From NCBI GenBank assembly GCA_025362095.1, contig JANYIJ010000199.1:1-33800 (forward strand): a stretch of DNA of 33,800 nt, in the 5' to 3' direction. Origin of the DNA: Gemmatimonadota bacterium. GTDB lineage: Bacteria; Gemmatimonadota; Gemmatimonadetes; Gemmatimonadales; Gemmatimonadaceae. This document shows, in pieces, positions 16,332-25,162 of this stretch. The translations under genes were made by a program, and so were the position numbers. The stretch's first letter is position 1, and each line of letters begins with the position of its first letter. A model generated the notes under the pieces. The model saw only the letters and a list, made by a program, of their open reading frames with translations. It was not told where the DNA came from and searched no databases.

Positions 16332-17281
16332 AGCGGCCCTGAAATCGCGCGCGTAAAGGCGAGTTCGCTCGCGGGCAGCCCGAACTCGCGCTCGGCTTCG
16401 GCGCCCACCGCGTCGTCGCCGCCGCTCCGAAGAGCCGTTCTGCGCACGAGTTTCGCGGCGCGGAGCGCGCGGTCGCCGGAGGGATCGAGCTTGTACGGCT
16501 CGGACGACTCGACCCGGACGAGGAAATCCATCACGAAGTCGAATGACCGCGTGAGATAGCGGCCCACCTCGCGCTCTTCGAGATCCCAGCGGCTGTTCTC
16601 CGCCATCAGCGTGAAGATCCGCTGCCAGCTCTCCGAGTCCGTTACGTACACCATCCCGCGGAAAATCCGCCGGTTGGTTGGCGTGCTAAAGATCGTCGGG
16701 CTGAGGATGCGGTCCAGGTGTTCGTCGCTGCGCGCGTGATCGAGCTGGATGATCTCGCGCGCACGTCGGGGGAATGTGTCGCCGATGTGCATCTCGAACC
16801 GGCTTTCCCAGTAACTGTGCCCGAGCGCGCTCGTGCTCGTGGTGACCGCGAGCTGGTGCGGCACGAAGTAGTTGTGCGCGACGGCGTCAGCGGCGAGGTG
16901 CGCGAGGTATCCGTATCCGAACGCGCGCACACGTTCATCGCGCGCGCCGTCGAGAATCTCCTGTCCAACCGCCCACGAGTGACAGTGCCTAGCGAACTTC
17001 GCGTACTTCTTCGCGATGCTCGTGTCCGCTGCGATCGATCCGTACAGAAAATCGTGCGGATGTGCGCGGAGCAGCGCGCCGATCGCGGGCGGGAGAAGCG
17101 CCGCGCTCCGGAGCACCGCCTCGCCGAGGAGGATATGCGTGCCGGGCGTCCAGGCCCACGCGACGGTCGGCAGCAGCGCGAGCAGCACCACCGCGCCGAC
17201 CACGAACCACGCTATGCGCGCGAGCCGCCTATTTTTTGCGGCCGCGCGAATCGTCGTACGGCGAGTCACGTTCGTCGTCAT
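16301..17281 (-). CDS. Zinc-dependent phospholipase C-like membrane/exported protein
   Basis: The 326-residue protein starts with a basic stretch and a hydrophobic segment (IAWFVVGAVVLLALLPTVAWA) that can serve as a signal or anchor. The domain after it resembles the Zn_dep_PLPC family, with possible metal ligands in WTPGTH, PHDFLYGSIAADT, RHCHSWAVG, YLAHLAADAVAHNYFVPH and HSYWESRFEMH. Such domains bind three zinc ions and cleave phosphodiesters, but many bacterial homologues have no known substrate. The start at ATG 17281 overlaps the upstream gene by 53 bp; GTG at 17269 is an alternative. The 3' end overlaps gatB by 31 bp on the opposite strand. Confidence 0.75.
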   Translation of the reverse strand: MTTNVTRRTTIRAAAKNRRLARIAWFVVGAVVLLALLPTVAWAWTPGTHILLGEAVLRSAALLPPAIGALLRAHPHDFLYGSIAADTSIAKKYAKFARHCHSWAVGQEILDGARDERVRAFGYGYLAHLAADAVAHNYFVPHQLAVTTSTSALGHSYWESRFEMHIGDTFPRRAREIIQLDHARSDEHLDRILSPTIFSTPTNRRIFRGMVYVTDSESWQRIFTLMAENSRWDLEEREVGRYLTRSFDFVMDFLVRVESSEPYKLDPSGDRALRAAKLVRRTALRSGGDDAVGAEAEREFGLPASELAFTRAISGPLYVPALVPRS

Positions 17282-17756
17282 TCGCGGATTCGTCGCGCCG
17301 GTCGTCGAGGTTGGCCTCGACCTGCGCCGCGGCGGGTTCGCCCGCAGCCGCCGCTTTGTCGTCGCGGGATTTCCGTCGGCGCCTGCGCCCTTCGCCGAAT
17401 TTCTTCGCGCCCCACGCGATGCCGTCCATCGCCATTCCGCCGACTTCGACCACCGTCTCCACGCGGCGATGAACTTTCCCAAGCAGATCGTTGAACTCGT
17501 CCACGCGCTCTCCGAACTCCGCGATGCGACGATCTAACGCTGCGTGCGCACGTTGCACACTGCGCCGGACGGCGAACATCGCCACGACCAGCCCGGTAAT
17601 CAGCAGCAGCACCAAGAGCGTGGAAATGCCGGAGGCCACGAATACGACCTGCTCGAACCACGTGCGCACCGGCGGCACCTGCCGCGTGATCACCGTGTCG
17701 TGCGCCGCGACCGCCTGCAGGAGAAACCGTGCCGCAGTACTCGCGAGAATCGTCAT
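17229..17756 (-). CDS. Single-pass membrane protein of unknown function
   Basis: The 175-residue product is not assigned to a family. It has one clear transmembrane helix (about residues 37-62, with the run TLLVLLLITGLVVAMFAV). A likely coiled coil follows (about 65-105, ALDRRIAEFGERVDEFNDLL-like), then a conserved-looking segment VGGMAMDGIAWGAKKFGE and a highly charged, disordered C-tail. The layout resembles small DUF948-type envelope proteins, but I would not name it as one. It precedes the phospholipase-like gene, overlapping it by 53 bp, so the two are probably co-expressed. Confidence 0.7.
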   Translation of the reverse strand: MTILASTAARFLLQAVAAHDTVITRQVPPVRTWFEQVVFVASGISTLLVLLLITGLVVAMFAVRRSVQRAHAALDRRIAEFGERVDEFNDLLGKVHRRVETVVEVGGMAMDGIAWGAKKFGEGRRRRRKSRDDKAAAAGEPAAAQVEANLDDRRDESANDDERDSPYDDSRGRKK

Positions 17757-17843
17757 ATCTGCATGGTAGGCGGGCGCAGCGCACTCTGCAACGCCTGCAC
17801 CAATTACGTAGGTTTACAAACTCCTTTCAGCACCTAGAAAAAC

Positions 17844-19139
17844 ATGTCCGCAGTGCAATTCATCGTCGAAGGCGGCAACACGCTCACGGGAACGATCCGG
17901 CCGAGCGGAAACAAGAACGCCGCGCTCCCTATCGTCGCGGCCGCGCTGCTCACCGATCAGCCGGTCACGCTCCAGAACGTGCCGCGCATTCGGGATATCG
18001 AGACGCTCGTCGATCTCCTGAAGACCACCGGCGCGGACGCAGAGTGGACCGATCGCAACACCCTTCGCATTCACGCAAAAACGGTGAACGCGTCGTCGCT
18101 CGATCCCGCGATGTGCGCGCGCATCCGCGCGTCGATTCTGCTCGCCGCGCCGCTGCTCGCGCGCTGCGGGCACGTCGAACTCTCGCCGCCGGGCGGCGAC
18201 GTCATCGGCCGCCGCCGGCTCGACACGCATTTCCTCGCGCTCGAGCGGCTCGGCGCCACCCACATGTTCGACGATCGCATCTCGTTCTCCACCAAAGGAC
18301 TGAAGGGCGCCGACGTCTTTCTCGACGAGCCGAGTGTCACCGGCACCGAGAACGCCGTGATGGCCGCGGTCGCTGCGAAGGGCGAGACCGTGCTGCGCAA
18401 CGCCGCGTGCGAGCCGCACGTGCAGGATCTCTGCAACTTTCTCGTCGCGATGGGCGCGACGATCGAGGGGATTGGATCGAACCTGCTGCGCATTCAGGGC
18501 GGCAAGCCGCTGAAAGGCGTGACGCATGCGATCGGGCCCGATCATATCGAGGTCGGATCGTTTATCGGACTCGCTGCGGTGACCCGCTCGGAGCTGCGCA
18601 TACAGAACGCGGGAGTCGAACACCTGCGCTCCGTGCGCCTCGGGTTCGAGCGGCTCGGTGTCGTCACGACGGTGCAGGGCGACGACCTGATCATCCCCGC
18701 CAATCAGTCGATGGAGATTCAGAGTGATCTCGGCGGCCATGTGCCGAAACTCGAAGATCAGCCGTGGCCCGCCTTTCCGGCGGACGTCATGTCGATCGCG
18801 ATCGTGACCGCCACGCAATGCACGGGCTTGATCCTGATGCATGAGAAGATGTTCGAGTCGCGGCTGTTCTTCGTCGACAAACTCGTCGGGATGGGCGCGC
18901 GCATCGTCCTGTGCGATCCGCACCGCGCGCTCGTCGCCGGCCCGAGCGTGCTGCGCGGGGCCACAGTGGAATCGCCCGACATTCGAGCGGGGATGGCGAT
19001 GCTGATCGCCGCGCTCTGCGCGAAGGGAACGAGCACCATCAACAATGTCGGGCAGATCGAGCGCGGGTATGAGCGGATCGACGAACGCCTCGGCGCGCTT
19101 GGCGCGAAAATCAAACGGGTCGAGGTGGGACGCACGTGA
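17844..19139 (+). CDS. murA: UDP-N-acetylglucosamine 1-carboxyvinyltransferase (Cys-to-Asp type)
   Basis: The 431-residue protein is full-length Mur[19 protein letters not shown] (K24, N25 of the active site), [17 protein letters not shown]-type loop, and C-terminal [19 protein letters not shown]. It moves enolpyruvate from PEP to UDP-GlcNAc, the first committed step of peptidoglycan synthesis, in the cytoplasm. The catalytic loop reads [15 protein letters not shown], so the position of E. coli Cys115 is D119 (codon GAC at 18198). Asp at this site occurs in Mycobacterium and Chlamydia MurA and makes the enzyme insensitive to fosfomycin. The ATG at 17844 lacks a strong Shine-Dalgarno sequence. 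The stop overlaps the pgeF start (GTGA). Confidence 0.96.
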   Translation: MSAVQFIVEGGNTLTGTIRPSGNKNAALPIVAAALLTDQPVTLQNVPRIRDIETLVDLLKTTGADAEWTDRNTLRIHAKTVNASSLDPAMCARIRASILLAAPLLARCGHVELSPPGGDVIGRRRLDTHFLALERLGATHMFDDRISFSTKGLKGADVFLDEPSVTGTENAVMAAVAAKGETVLRNAACEPHVQDLCNFLVAMGATIEGIGSNLLRIQGGKPLKGVTHAIGPDHIEVGSFIGLAAVTRSELRIQNAGVEHLRSVRLGFERLGVVTTVQGDDLIIPANQSMEIQSDLGGHVPKLEDQPWPAFPADVMSIAIVTATQCTGLILMHEKMFESRLFFVDKLVGMGARIVLCDPHRALVAGPSVLRGATVESPDIRAGMAMLIAALCAKGTSTINNVGQIERGYERIDERLGALGAKIKRVEVGRT

Positions 19140-19870
19140 CCGCAGCGCAGTCTCCTGATCCGATTCCGCTGCGCGAGAAAGTCGATTCGTTCGCGTCTAT
19201 CGGCGTTGATGCGTTCACCACCACGCGAGTCGCGGGCGACTACGGCCTCGGTGACGGGGACCCTCCGCAGGCCGCGCTCGCGAAGTGGGTCGCGCTTCAG
19301 CAAGAGCTGGCGGAGGTAGCGCCGCGACTCGCGAGCGCGAAGCAGATTCACGGCACACGCGTACTGGAGCACGGCGCCGGAACTGACGGCTGGACGAGGC
19401 ATGCGGGCGCCGATGGCCACATCACGTACGCGCCCGGAGTCGCGCTCGCCGTGCAGATCGCAGACTGCGTTCCCGTGTTCATCGCGCATCCGTCGGGCGC
19501 CGTCGCGCTGCTCCACGCGGGATGGCGCGGCACGGCGGAGCGGATCGTGCAGCGCGGAATCAATCGCCTCGTGGATGGCGGCCTGGATGCCGCCGACTTG
19601 AGGGTGCATCTGGGTCCGGCGATCTGCGGCCGCTGCTACGAAGTCGGTCCGGACGTGTTCGAGCAGCTCACCGGCTGGCAGACGATTCGCAATCGCAACG
19701 TCGATCTGCGCGCGCTGCTCGCCGAACAGGCCAAGGAGCTTGGCGTGCGACAGCTGTCGGCCAGTCCGCATTGCACAAAATGCGACAACGATCGTTTCTT
19801 TTCACGCCGTGCAGGTGACGCCGAACGTCAGGTCGCGGTCATCGTTTCCGCGGTCGATTCAAAGGCATAA
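19136..19870 (+). CDS. pgeF: Peptidoglycan editing factor PgeF (multicopper-polyphenol-oxidase-fold)
   Basis: The 244-residue protein has the YfiH/PgeF motifs: KQIHG (H72), the DGHIT strand, ADCVPV (C111), [12 protein letters not shown] (H127), [12 protein letters not shown], and [16 protein letters not shown] near the end. The H72-C111-H127 set is the zinc site. In E. coli the protein removes wrongly added L-Ser in place of L-Ala from UDP-MurNAc, keeping the peptide stem correct; older names call it laccase-domain protein or polyphenol oxidase. Its GTG start overlaps the murA stop by 4 bp, so synthesis and editing of the peptidoglycan precursor are coupled. A structured region with a T-run follows its stop. 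Confidence 0.92.
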   Translation: MTAAQSPDPIPLREKVDSFASIGVDAFTTTRVAGDYGLGDGDPPQAALAKWVALQQELAEVAPRLASAKQIHGTRVLEHGAGTDGWTRHAGADGHITYAPGVALAVQIADCVPVFIAHPSGAVALLHAGWRGTAERIVQRGINRLVDGGLDAADLRVHLGPAICGRCYEVGPDVFEQLTGWQTIRNRNVDLRALLAEQAKELGVRQLSASPHCTKCDNDRFFSRRAGDAERQVAVIVSAVDSKA

Positions 19871-19882
19871 AAAGAAAAAAAA

Positions 19883-19969
19883 TTGCCGCAGGTGTGCGCG
19901 GGTCACCGCGGGTAGCGATGCTCAAGACAACCCGCGCGTTCCCGCGAAGACCCGCGGCAAGGCTTTTTT
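19883..19969 (+). terminator. Long structured terminator after murA-pgeF
   Basis: TTGCCGC (19883-19889) pairs with GCGGCAA (19954-19960), followed by GGC and a six-T run (19964-19969). Inside, GCGCGGGT (19896-19903) pairs with ACCCGCGC (19930-19937). CGCGGGT (19907-19913) can instead pair with ACCCGCG (19950-19956). An A-rich tract precedes it right after the pgeF stop. The arms can fold in more than one way. Confidence 0.6.
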
Positions 19970-19981
19970 GTAGTTGTTCGC

Positions 19982-20023
19982 GCGATGGGGTAGTGGGTCA
20001 GTTGACCCACTACCCGCGATGGG
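19982..20023. repeat. Perfect 13-bp palindrome flanked by an 8-bp direct repeat
   Basis: GGGTAGTGGGTCA (19988-20000) and TGACCCACTACCC (20003-20015) form a perfect inverted repeat with a two-base centre. GCGATGGG occurs on both sides (19982-19989 and 20016-20023), sharing two bases with the left arm. It ends seven bases before the -35 box of the rimP promoter, a fitting place for a regulator. It could also be a cruciform or remnant of a small palindromic element. Confidence 0.8.
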
Positions 20024-20029
20024 ATCGGC

Positions 20030-20058
20030 TTGACGAGACCCCCATCCGCAACTATGAT
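20030..20058 (+). promoter_or_regulatory. Sigma-70-type promoter of the rimP-nusA-infB operon
   Basis: TTGACG (20030-20035), a 17-bp spacer and TATGAT (20053-20058) match 5/6 of the consensus at each box, the best promoter in the window. Transcription should begin near 20065, giving a leader of about 87 nt before the rimP GTG, which contains the terminator at 20096-20125. Confidence 0.8.
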
Positions 20059-20095
20059 TAAGTAGCTGAACGATTTCGTGCTGGTCGTCGGCGAG

Positions 20096-20125
20096 ATGTG
20101 GGGGAAGTTCTCCCCACATTTTTTT
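20096..20125 (+). terminator. Intrinsic terminator inside the rimP leader (probable attenuator)
   Basis: ATGTGGGG (20096-20103) pairs perfectly with CCCCACAT (20112-20119), with an 8-base loop and an unbroken T-run at 20119-20125. It lies downstream of the promoter and 26 bp upstream of the rimP start, so it must be bypassed for the operon to be expressed. GCGAG just before it (20091-20095) can pair with CTCGC just after it (20129-20133). Confidence 0.8.
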
Positions 20126-20151
20126 GTCCTCGCAAGTAACGCGGAATCGAC

Positions 20152-20628
20152 GTGAAGCAAACACTGGAACCGATTGTGGTTGCTGAACTTGACTCGCTTG
20201 GATTTGATCTTGTCGAACTCAAGGTTGGCGGCAGCAAAGGACGTCCGATTTTGGACGTCCGCATAGACCGGCGTGACCTCGAAAAGGTCACCGTTGGCGA
20301 TTGTGAAAAAGCATCCCGCGCGATCGAACTCAGGCTCGACGCGATGCCGGATGCGATTGCCGGACGCTACGTGCTCGAAGTGTCGTCGCCGGGAATGGAG
20401 CGGCCGCTGAAGTCCGCCGCCGACTGGCGGCGCTTCGCGGGACGCTCGGCAAACGTGAAGAGTTCGCGATTCGCCGCGATCGGCGGATACGCGGAAGTCG
20501 AGATCGTCGCAGTGCTGGGAGAACAAGGTCACGAGCAATATCAGGTGCGTGACCTCAAGGGAAATGAGATCACATTGGCGCCGGCGGATGTTCAGGAAGC
20601 CCGCCTCGCGTTCCACTGGAAACCGTAG
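20152..20628 (+). CDS. rimP: Ribosome maturation factor RimP
   Basis: The 158-residue protein matches RimP (YhbC/YlxS): an N-terminal alpha/beta domain with LGFDLVELKVGGS and LDVRIDR, the signature YVLEVSSPGMERPL, and a C-terminal SH3-like barrel. It helps assemble the 30S subunit. The start is GTG at 20152, preceded by a weak purine stretch (GCGGAA). It is the first gene of the translation operon and, with nusA nine bases downstream, follows the order common in bacteria. Expression likely depends on read-through of the leader terminator. Confidence 0.95.
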   Translation: MKQTLEPIVVAELDSLGFDLVELKVGGSKGRPILDVRIDRRDLEKVTVGDCEKASRAIELRLDAMPDAIAGRYVLEVSSPGMERPLKSAADWRRFAGRSANVKSSRFAAIGGYAEVEIVAVLGEQGHEQYQVRDLKGNEITLAPADVQEARLAFHWKP

Positions 20629-20637
20629 GAGTCCAGG

Positions 20638-21978
20638 ATGGCTGGTTCGACGGAAATTCTCACCGCGATTCGCGAGCTCTCGAATCTCAAACAGATCGAG
20701 CGCTCGGAACTTCACGAGCTGCTGCAGGACGGCATCCACGCCGCCCTCGCAAAAAAGCATGGTCCTACTGTGCAGGCCGAAGTCGACATCGATGACGACA
20801 AGGGTGACATCCGCATCGTCCTCCTGAAGACCGTCGTCGAAACCGTCGCCGACCCTGCGCGCGAGATCACGCTCGAGGAAGCGCGTTTCGAAGATCCCGA
20901 CTATCAGGTCGGCGATCTCATGGAAATTCCTGTCGACTTCGCCGAGTTCGGACGCTCGGCGGTGCAGGCGGCCAAGCAGCGCATCATCCAGCGCGTTCGC
21001 GAAGGCGAGCGCACCAAGATTCGCGACGAGTTCAACGACCGCGTCGGCGATCTGCTCTCCGGAGAAATCCAGCAGATCGAGCGCGGCAAGATCGTCGTCA
21101 TGCTGAACAAGTTCCGCGAAGCCGAGGCGATCATCCCGTATCGCGAGCAGAATCACCGCGAGGATTACAAGCAGGGTGAACCGATTCGCGCTGTGCTGAA
21201 AAAAATCGAAGAGACGCCCAAGGGACCGCGCCTCGTGCTCTCGCGCGGCGATGCGATGTTCGTGAAGGCGCTGTTCAAGCTCGAAGTGCCCGAGATTCAG
21301 CAGGGCATCGTCGAGATTCGCGCGTCGTCGCGCGAGGTTGGCAGTCGCACGAAGATCGCGGTCTTCTCGAAGGATGATTCGATCGATCCGGTGGGCGCCT
21401 GCGTGGGGCTCAAGGGCTCTCGCGTGCAGGCAGTGGTGCAGGAACTCGGCGGCGAACGCATCGACATCGTGCCATGGTCGTCGGATCCGGAGCGCTTTGC
21501 GAAGCTCGCGCTCGCGCCGGCGAAAGTCGCCCGGGTGTTCAGCGAAGCCGCGACGAAAACGATTCAGGCCGTGGTCGACGAAGACCAGCTTTCGCTCGCG
21601 ATCGGCCGCAACGGCCAGAACGTGCGTTTGGCGTCGGAACTCACCGAGTGGAAGATCGATCTATACTCGAGCCGCGAGTGGCTGGAGCGTGGCGGCGATG
21701 CGCCGTTGTTCGCGCCGCTGCCCGAGGAAGATGGCGGCGAAGAAGCAGCCGACGTGAAGCTCTCCGACATCGAGGGACTTCCGCCGGCCACCGTGGCCGT
21801 GCTCGAAGCGGGCGGCTACAAGACGCTCAACGACATCATCGATCTCGAGCGCGAGGACTTCCTCAAGCTCGCCGGCATCGCGCCGGAAGAAGCCGATCGC
21901 TTGATGGCGTTCATCAACGAAGTCACCGGTGATGACGGTGCGGATGCTGCGGCGCCAGAGGGCGGCGCAGCGGCGTAA
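20638..21978 (+). CDS. nusA: Transcription termination/antitermination factor NusA
   Basis: The 446-residue protein has the NusA layout: N-terminal RNA-polymerase-binding domain (1 to about 125), S1 domain (about 135-200, with GEIQQIERGKIVV), KH1 (GACVGLKGSRVQAV, about 253-266) and KH2 (LAIGRNGQNVRLA, about 320-332). A helix-hairpin-helix region near the C-terminus (about 375-430) follows an acidic linker, with a short Ala/Gly tail at the end. NusA slows RNA polymerase, enhances hairpin termination and joins antitermination complexes. The start is supported by AGGAG upstream of the ATG. Because NusA strengthens intrinsic terminators, the terminator in its own operon leader suggests feedback control (inference). 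Confidence 0.97.
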   Translation: MAGSTEILTAIRELSNLKQIERSELHELLQDGIHAALAKKHGPTVQAEVDIDDDKGDIRIVLLKTVVETVADPAREITLEEARFEDPDYQVGDLMEIPVDFAEFGRSAVQAAKQRIIQRVREGERTKIRDEFNDRVGDLLSGEIQQIERGKIVVMLNKFREAEAIIPYREQNHREDYKQGEPIRAVLKKIEETPKGPRLVLSRGDAMFVKALFKLEVPEIQQGIVEIRASSREVGSRTKIAVFSKDDSIDPVGACVGLKGSRVQAVVQELGGERIDIVPWSSDPERFAKLALAPAKVARVFSEAATKTIQAVVDEDQLSLAIGRNGQNVRLASELTEWKIDLYSSREWLERGGDAPLFAPLPEEDGGEEAADVKLSDIEGLPPATVAVLEAGGYKTLNDIIDLEREDFLKLAGIAPEEADRLMAFINEVTGDDGADAAAPEGGAAA

Positions 21979-21997
21979 AGAACGGTTTGTGACGGGA

Positions 21998-22324
21998 ATG
22001 AACGAGGCCGGCTGGAAAAAAGTGCTCGGCCTGGTCGGGCTCGGAGTAAGAGGACGACTCGCCGTGATTGGAGTCGATCGGGTGCGGGAAGCAGCGCAGA
22101 AAGGAACGTTGAAGCTGGCGATCGTCGCGCGTGACGCGTCGAAAAACAGTCTCGACAAAGTCGTTCCGCTGCTCGAAGCAAAACGGATTCGTATTGTAGA
22201 CGGCATTACCGCGACCGCGCTTGGCGCGGCGGTGGGCAGGGACGCGACGGCGGTGATCGGCATCGTCGACGCGCAGCTGGCAAAGGGAATTCGCGGAGTC
22301 GCCGATTCCGCGGGAGGAGTTTGA
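21998..22324 (+). CDS. L7Ae-family RNA-binding protein (YlxQ-like)
   Basis: The 108-residue protein from the ATG at 21998 (preceded by GACGGGA) fits the small L7Ae/L30e family seen as YlxQ between nusA and infB in many bacteria. Recognisable parts are KVLGLVGLGVRGRLAVIG, LAIVARDASKNSLDKV, and the VIGIVDAQLAKGI stretch near the end. Members bind kink-turn RNA; the bacterial operon member may act in ribosome assembly. Upstream in-frame codons reach back into nusA and are not needed. The DUF448 protein YlxR, which usually lies just before it, is not found here. Confidence 0.8.
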   Translation: MNEAGWKKVLGLVGLGVRGRLAVIGVDRVREAAQKGTLKLAIVARDASKNSLDKVVPLLEAKRIRIVDGITATALGAAVGRDATAVIGIVDAQLAKGIRGVADSAGGV

Positions 22325-22351
22325 TTTCGTGAGTGCTTCAGGGAGGATGGT

Positions 22352-25153
22352 TTGAACAAGCTTCGGGTTCATGATCTGGCGGCAGAGTTCGGCATTCCGA
22401 GCGACGAAGTCATCACGATGCTTCGTTCGCTCGAGGTCGTCGTCCGCAGTCACCTGACGCAGCTCACCGACGATCAGGTGGCGCGTGCGCGCGCCCGTTG
22501 GGAGCGCGAGAAACGCGCGCGCGCCGCGAAGGCCGCGACATCTGCTGCAGCGCCGGCCCGCCGGCGTCGCACAAGCGCGGCCGTCGAGACGGTCGCTCCC
22601 GCTCCCGCCGAAGAGCAGGCGCCAGCAAAGCCGAAGGCGAAGACTGCGGCAAAGAGCAAAGCGAAAGCGGCGCCCGAGCCGGAACCCGAGCCCGCGGCAA
22701 AGCCGGGCACGCGCCGTCGTAAGGCTGCGCCTGCGCCGACCGCTGAAGAAGCCGCCGCCGCAGAAGCCGCCGCCGCTGAGGCCGCTGCTGAAGAACTGGC
22801 CAAGGCCGCCGCAAAGGCTGCGCCGCCCGTAAAGGAAATCCTCGCAGAGAAACCCGCAGCGCCCGTCGTCGAAGTTCCCAGAGAAAAGCCGGCAGCGCCG
22901 CCGTCGGATTCAGGCAGCGCGCCAGTCGCGCCTGCAGCCGCGCCGCCCGCCGCACCGAGCACGCCGCATCCCGCACCGCAGGGTCCGTACTCCACGCCCG
23001 ACCGTCCGCGTCCGCGTTCGGTGGTGCCCGGTGCGCCGCGCCCGCGTCCGGTTAGCAGCGGTCTGCCGTTCCCGCCGCGTCCTGTCGCGTCCGCAACGCC
23101 CGGCACCGGCAGCGGCGGCGGCGTCTCGCGTCGCGACGATCGTCGCCCGAGCGGCGGCGGTGGCGGATCATCGAGTGGCATGGGCGCTCCCGCGCCGTCG
23201 GCGGGTCGTCGCAAGAAGGGAAAGCGCGGTCAGGTCGATCAAGAGGCGGTGTCGGCGAACATCTCGCGCACCATGCGCCAGATGGGCGGCCCGGCACCCA
23301 AGCGTCGTGGCTCGCGTGACGACGGCTCGCGTGAAGAAATCGAAGCAATGCGTCAGGCTGCGGCCGAGGTCGAAAAGAAACTCGTCCGCGTCAACGAGTT
23401 CATCACGGTGAGCGAGCTGGCGGACATCCTCAAGGTGCCGGCCACTCAGATCGTGTCGTTCGCGTTCAAGAATCTCGGCCTGATGGTCACCATCAATCAG
23501 CGGCTCGACTTCGATCAGATCGAGCTGATCGCAAGCGAGTTCGGCTTCAACGCGCAGAAAGAAGAGGAGTACGCCGCGAGCGCCGTCGAAACAATCGCCG
23601 ACGCTCCGGAAACGCTGCGTTCGCGTCCGCCCGTGGTCACGATCATGGGCCACGTCGACCACGGCAAAACGTCGCTGCTCGACTTCATCCGAAAGGCGAA
23701 TGTCGTCGCGGGCGAAGCAGGCGGTATCACACAGCACATCGGCGCGTATCACGTCACGACGCCGAGCGGCAAGCAGGTCACGTTCCTCGATACACCAGGC
23801 CACGAAGCCTTTACGGCCATGCGTGCGCGCGGTGCGCAGGTCACCGATATCGTCGTGATCGTCGTCGCCGCAGACGACTCCGTGATGCCGCAGACGATCG
23901 AGGCCATTTCGCATGCCAAGAACGCCGGTGTGCCGATGATCATCGCGATTAACAAAGTCGATCTCCCGACGGCGAACGTGATGAAGGTTAAGCAGGAACT
24001 GCTCGCGCACGGCGTCGTGCTCGAGGAGTTCGGCGGACAGGTGCTGCATTCCGAGATCTCGGCCAAGAAGGGCACGAACGTGCAGTCGCTCATCGACCAG
24101 ATCCTGCTGCAGGCGGAAATTCTCGATCTCAAGGCGAACCCGTCGCGTCACGCGACCGGTTCGGTCGTCGAAGCGCAGCTCGACGCGGGCAAGGGTCCTG
24201 TTGCGACCGTGCTCGTGCAGAACGGAACGCTTCACGTGGGCGATGACTTCATCTGCGGCCTGTTCTCGGGCCGTGTGCGCGCGATGTTCGACGAGCGCGG
24301 CAAGCCGGTGAAGGAAGCCGGGCCTGCGATTCCGGTGCAGGTGCTCGGCATGGTGGGTGTGCCGATGGCAGGCGATCAGTTCCTCGTCGTTGAAGATTCC
24401 GCCGAGGCGCGTGAAATCGCGCAGCGTCGTGAACGCCTCGATCGCGAGGCCAAGAGCCGCCGCACGAGCAAGGGCGCGGTTTCGCTCGAAGATTTCATCG
24501 CGCACGCCGCCGAAGGCGAGAAGCGCACGCTCAAGCTGCTCATCAAGGCGGATCAGGGCGGTCCGGCAGAAGCGCTCGCCGACGCGCTGTCCCAGCTGTC
24601 GAACGCAGAAGTGCAGGTCGAGGTCATTCAGCGCGCAGTCGGCGCGGTGACCGAAGGCGACATTCTGCTCGCCAAGGCGTCCGGCGCGATCATCATCGGC
24701 TTCCACGTGCGCCCCGACAACAAGGCGCGCTCGGCCGCCGAGCGTGAGGGCGTCGAGATCAAGCTCTACAAGATCATCTACGAGGCCGTCGCGGATGTGC
24801 GCGCCGCGCTCGAAGGCATGCTGCGCCCGGACGAGAAGGAGGTCGTCTACGGCGAGGCTGAAGTGCGCGAGACATTCAAGGTGTCGAAGATCGGCACGAT
24901 CGCCGGCTGCATCGTGCGCAGCGGCATGATCAACCGTCAGGGCCGCGTCCGCGTGATTCGCGATGGATCGGAGGTATACGATGGCATCATCGGATCGCTG
25001 CGCCGCTTCAAGGACGACGTGAAGGAAGTGAAGGACGGATTCGAGTGCGGCATCGGAGTCGAGAATTTCAACGACGTCAAAGTCGGCGACCTGCTCGAGT
25101 GCTATCGCAAGGAAACGATCGCGCGCACGCTCGCCTCTTCTGCGGCGGACTAA
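22352..25153 (+). CDS. infB: Translation initiation factor IF-2
   Basis: The 933-residue protein starts at TTG, with a strong GGGAGG five bases upstream. Parts in order: a first IF2_N domain (1 to about 52), a long Ala/Pro/Lys-rich linker (about 58-290), a second IF2_N region (about 345-400), and the GTPase domain. The latter shows GHVDHGKT (433-440), DTPGHEAF (480-487) and NKVD (534-537). The beta-barrel, groove and C-terminal fMet-tRNA-binding domains end near ETIARTL. It places initiator tRNA on the 30S subunit and promotes subunit joining. An eight-codon reading frame (22329-22355) overlaps its start; whether it matters is unclear. Confidence 0.97.
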   Translation: MNKLRVHDLAAEFGIPSDEVITMLRSLEVVVRSHLTQLTDDQVARARARWEREKRARAAKAATSAAAPARRRRTSAAVETVAPAPAEEQAPAKPKAKTAAKSKAKAAPEPEPEPAAKPGTRRRKAAPAPTAEEAAAAEAAAAEAAAEELAKAAAKAAPPVKEILAEKPAAPVVEVPREKPAAPPSDSGSAPVAPAAAPPAAPSTPHPAPQGPYSTPDRPRPRSVVPGAPRPRPVSSGLPFPPRPVASATPGTGSGGGVSRRDDRRPSGGGGGSSSGMGAPAPSAGRRKKGKRGQVDQEAVSANISRTMRQMGGPAPKRRGSRDDGSREEIEAMRQAAAEVEKKLVRVNEFITVSELADILKVPATQIVSFAFKNLGLMVTINQRLDFDQIELIASEFGFNAQKEEEYAASAVETIADAPETLRSRPPVVTIMGHVDHGKTSLLDFIRKANVVAGEAGGITQHIGAYHVTTPSGKQVTFLDTPGHEAFTAMRARGAQVTDIVVIVVAADDSVMPQTIEAISHAKNAGVPMIIAINKVDLPTANVMKVKQELLAHGVVLEEFGGQVLHSEISAKKGTNVQSLIDQILLQAEILDLKANPSRHATGSVVEAQLDAGKGPVATVLVQNGTLHVGDDFICGLFSGRVRAMFDERGKPVKEAGPAIPVQVLGMVGVPMAGDQFLVVEDSAEAREIAQRRERLDREAKSRRTSKGAVSLEDFIAHAAEGEKRTLKLLIKADQGGPAEALADALSQLSNAEVQVEVIQRAVGAVTEGDILLAKASGAIIIGFHVRPDNKARSAAEREGVEIKLYKIIYEAVADVRAALEGMLRPDEKEVVYGEAEVRETFKVSKIGTIAGCIVRSGMINRQGRVRVIRDGSEVYDGIIGSLRRFKDDVKEVKDGFECGIGVENFNDVKVGDLLECYRKETIARTLASSAAD

Positions 25154-25162
25154 GGGTTCATC

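Noticed and set aside
19982-20023. 8-bp direct repeats around the palindrome as a transposon target duplication
   Set aside because: There is no transposase, the left repeat shares bases with the palindrome arm, and the element would be only 26 bp. Kept only as a palindrome.
22329-22355. Eight-codon reading frame (GTG to TGA) that overlaps the infB TTG start
   Set aside because: Its stop overlaps the TTG in the style of translational coupling, but at this size it is easily chance and infB already has a strong ribosome binding site.
22560-23180. Repetitive region in infB as a CRISPR or mobile repeat
   Set aside because: It is the Ala/Pro/Lys-rich linker of IF-2; the repeats are codon-level low complexity with no regular spacer length.
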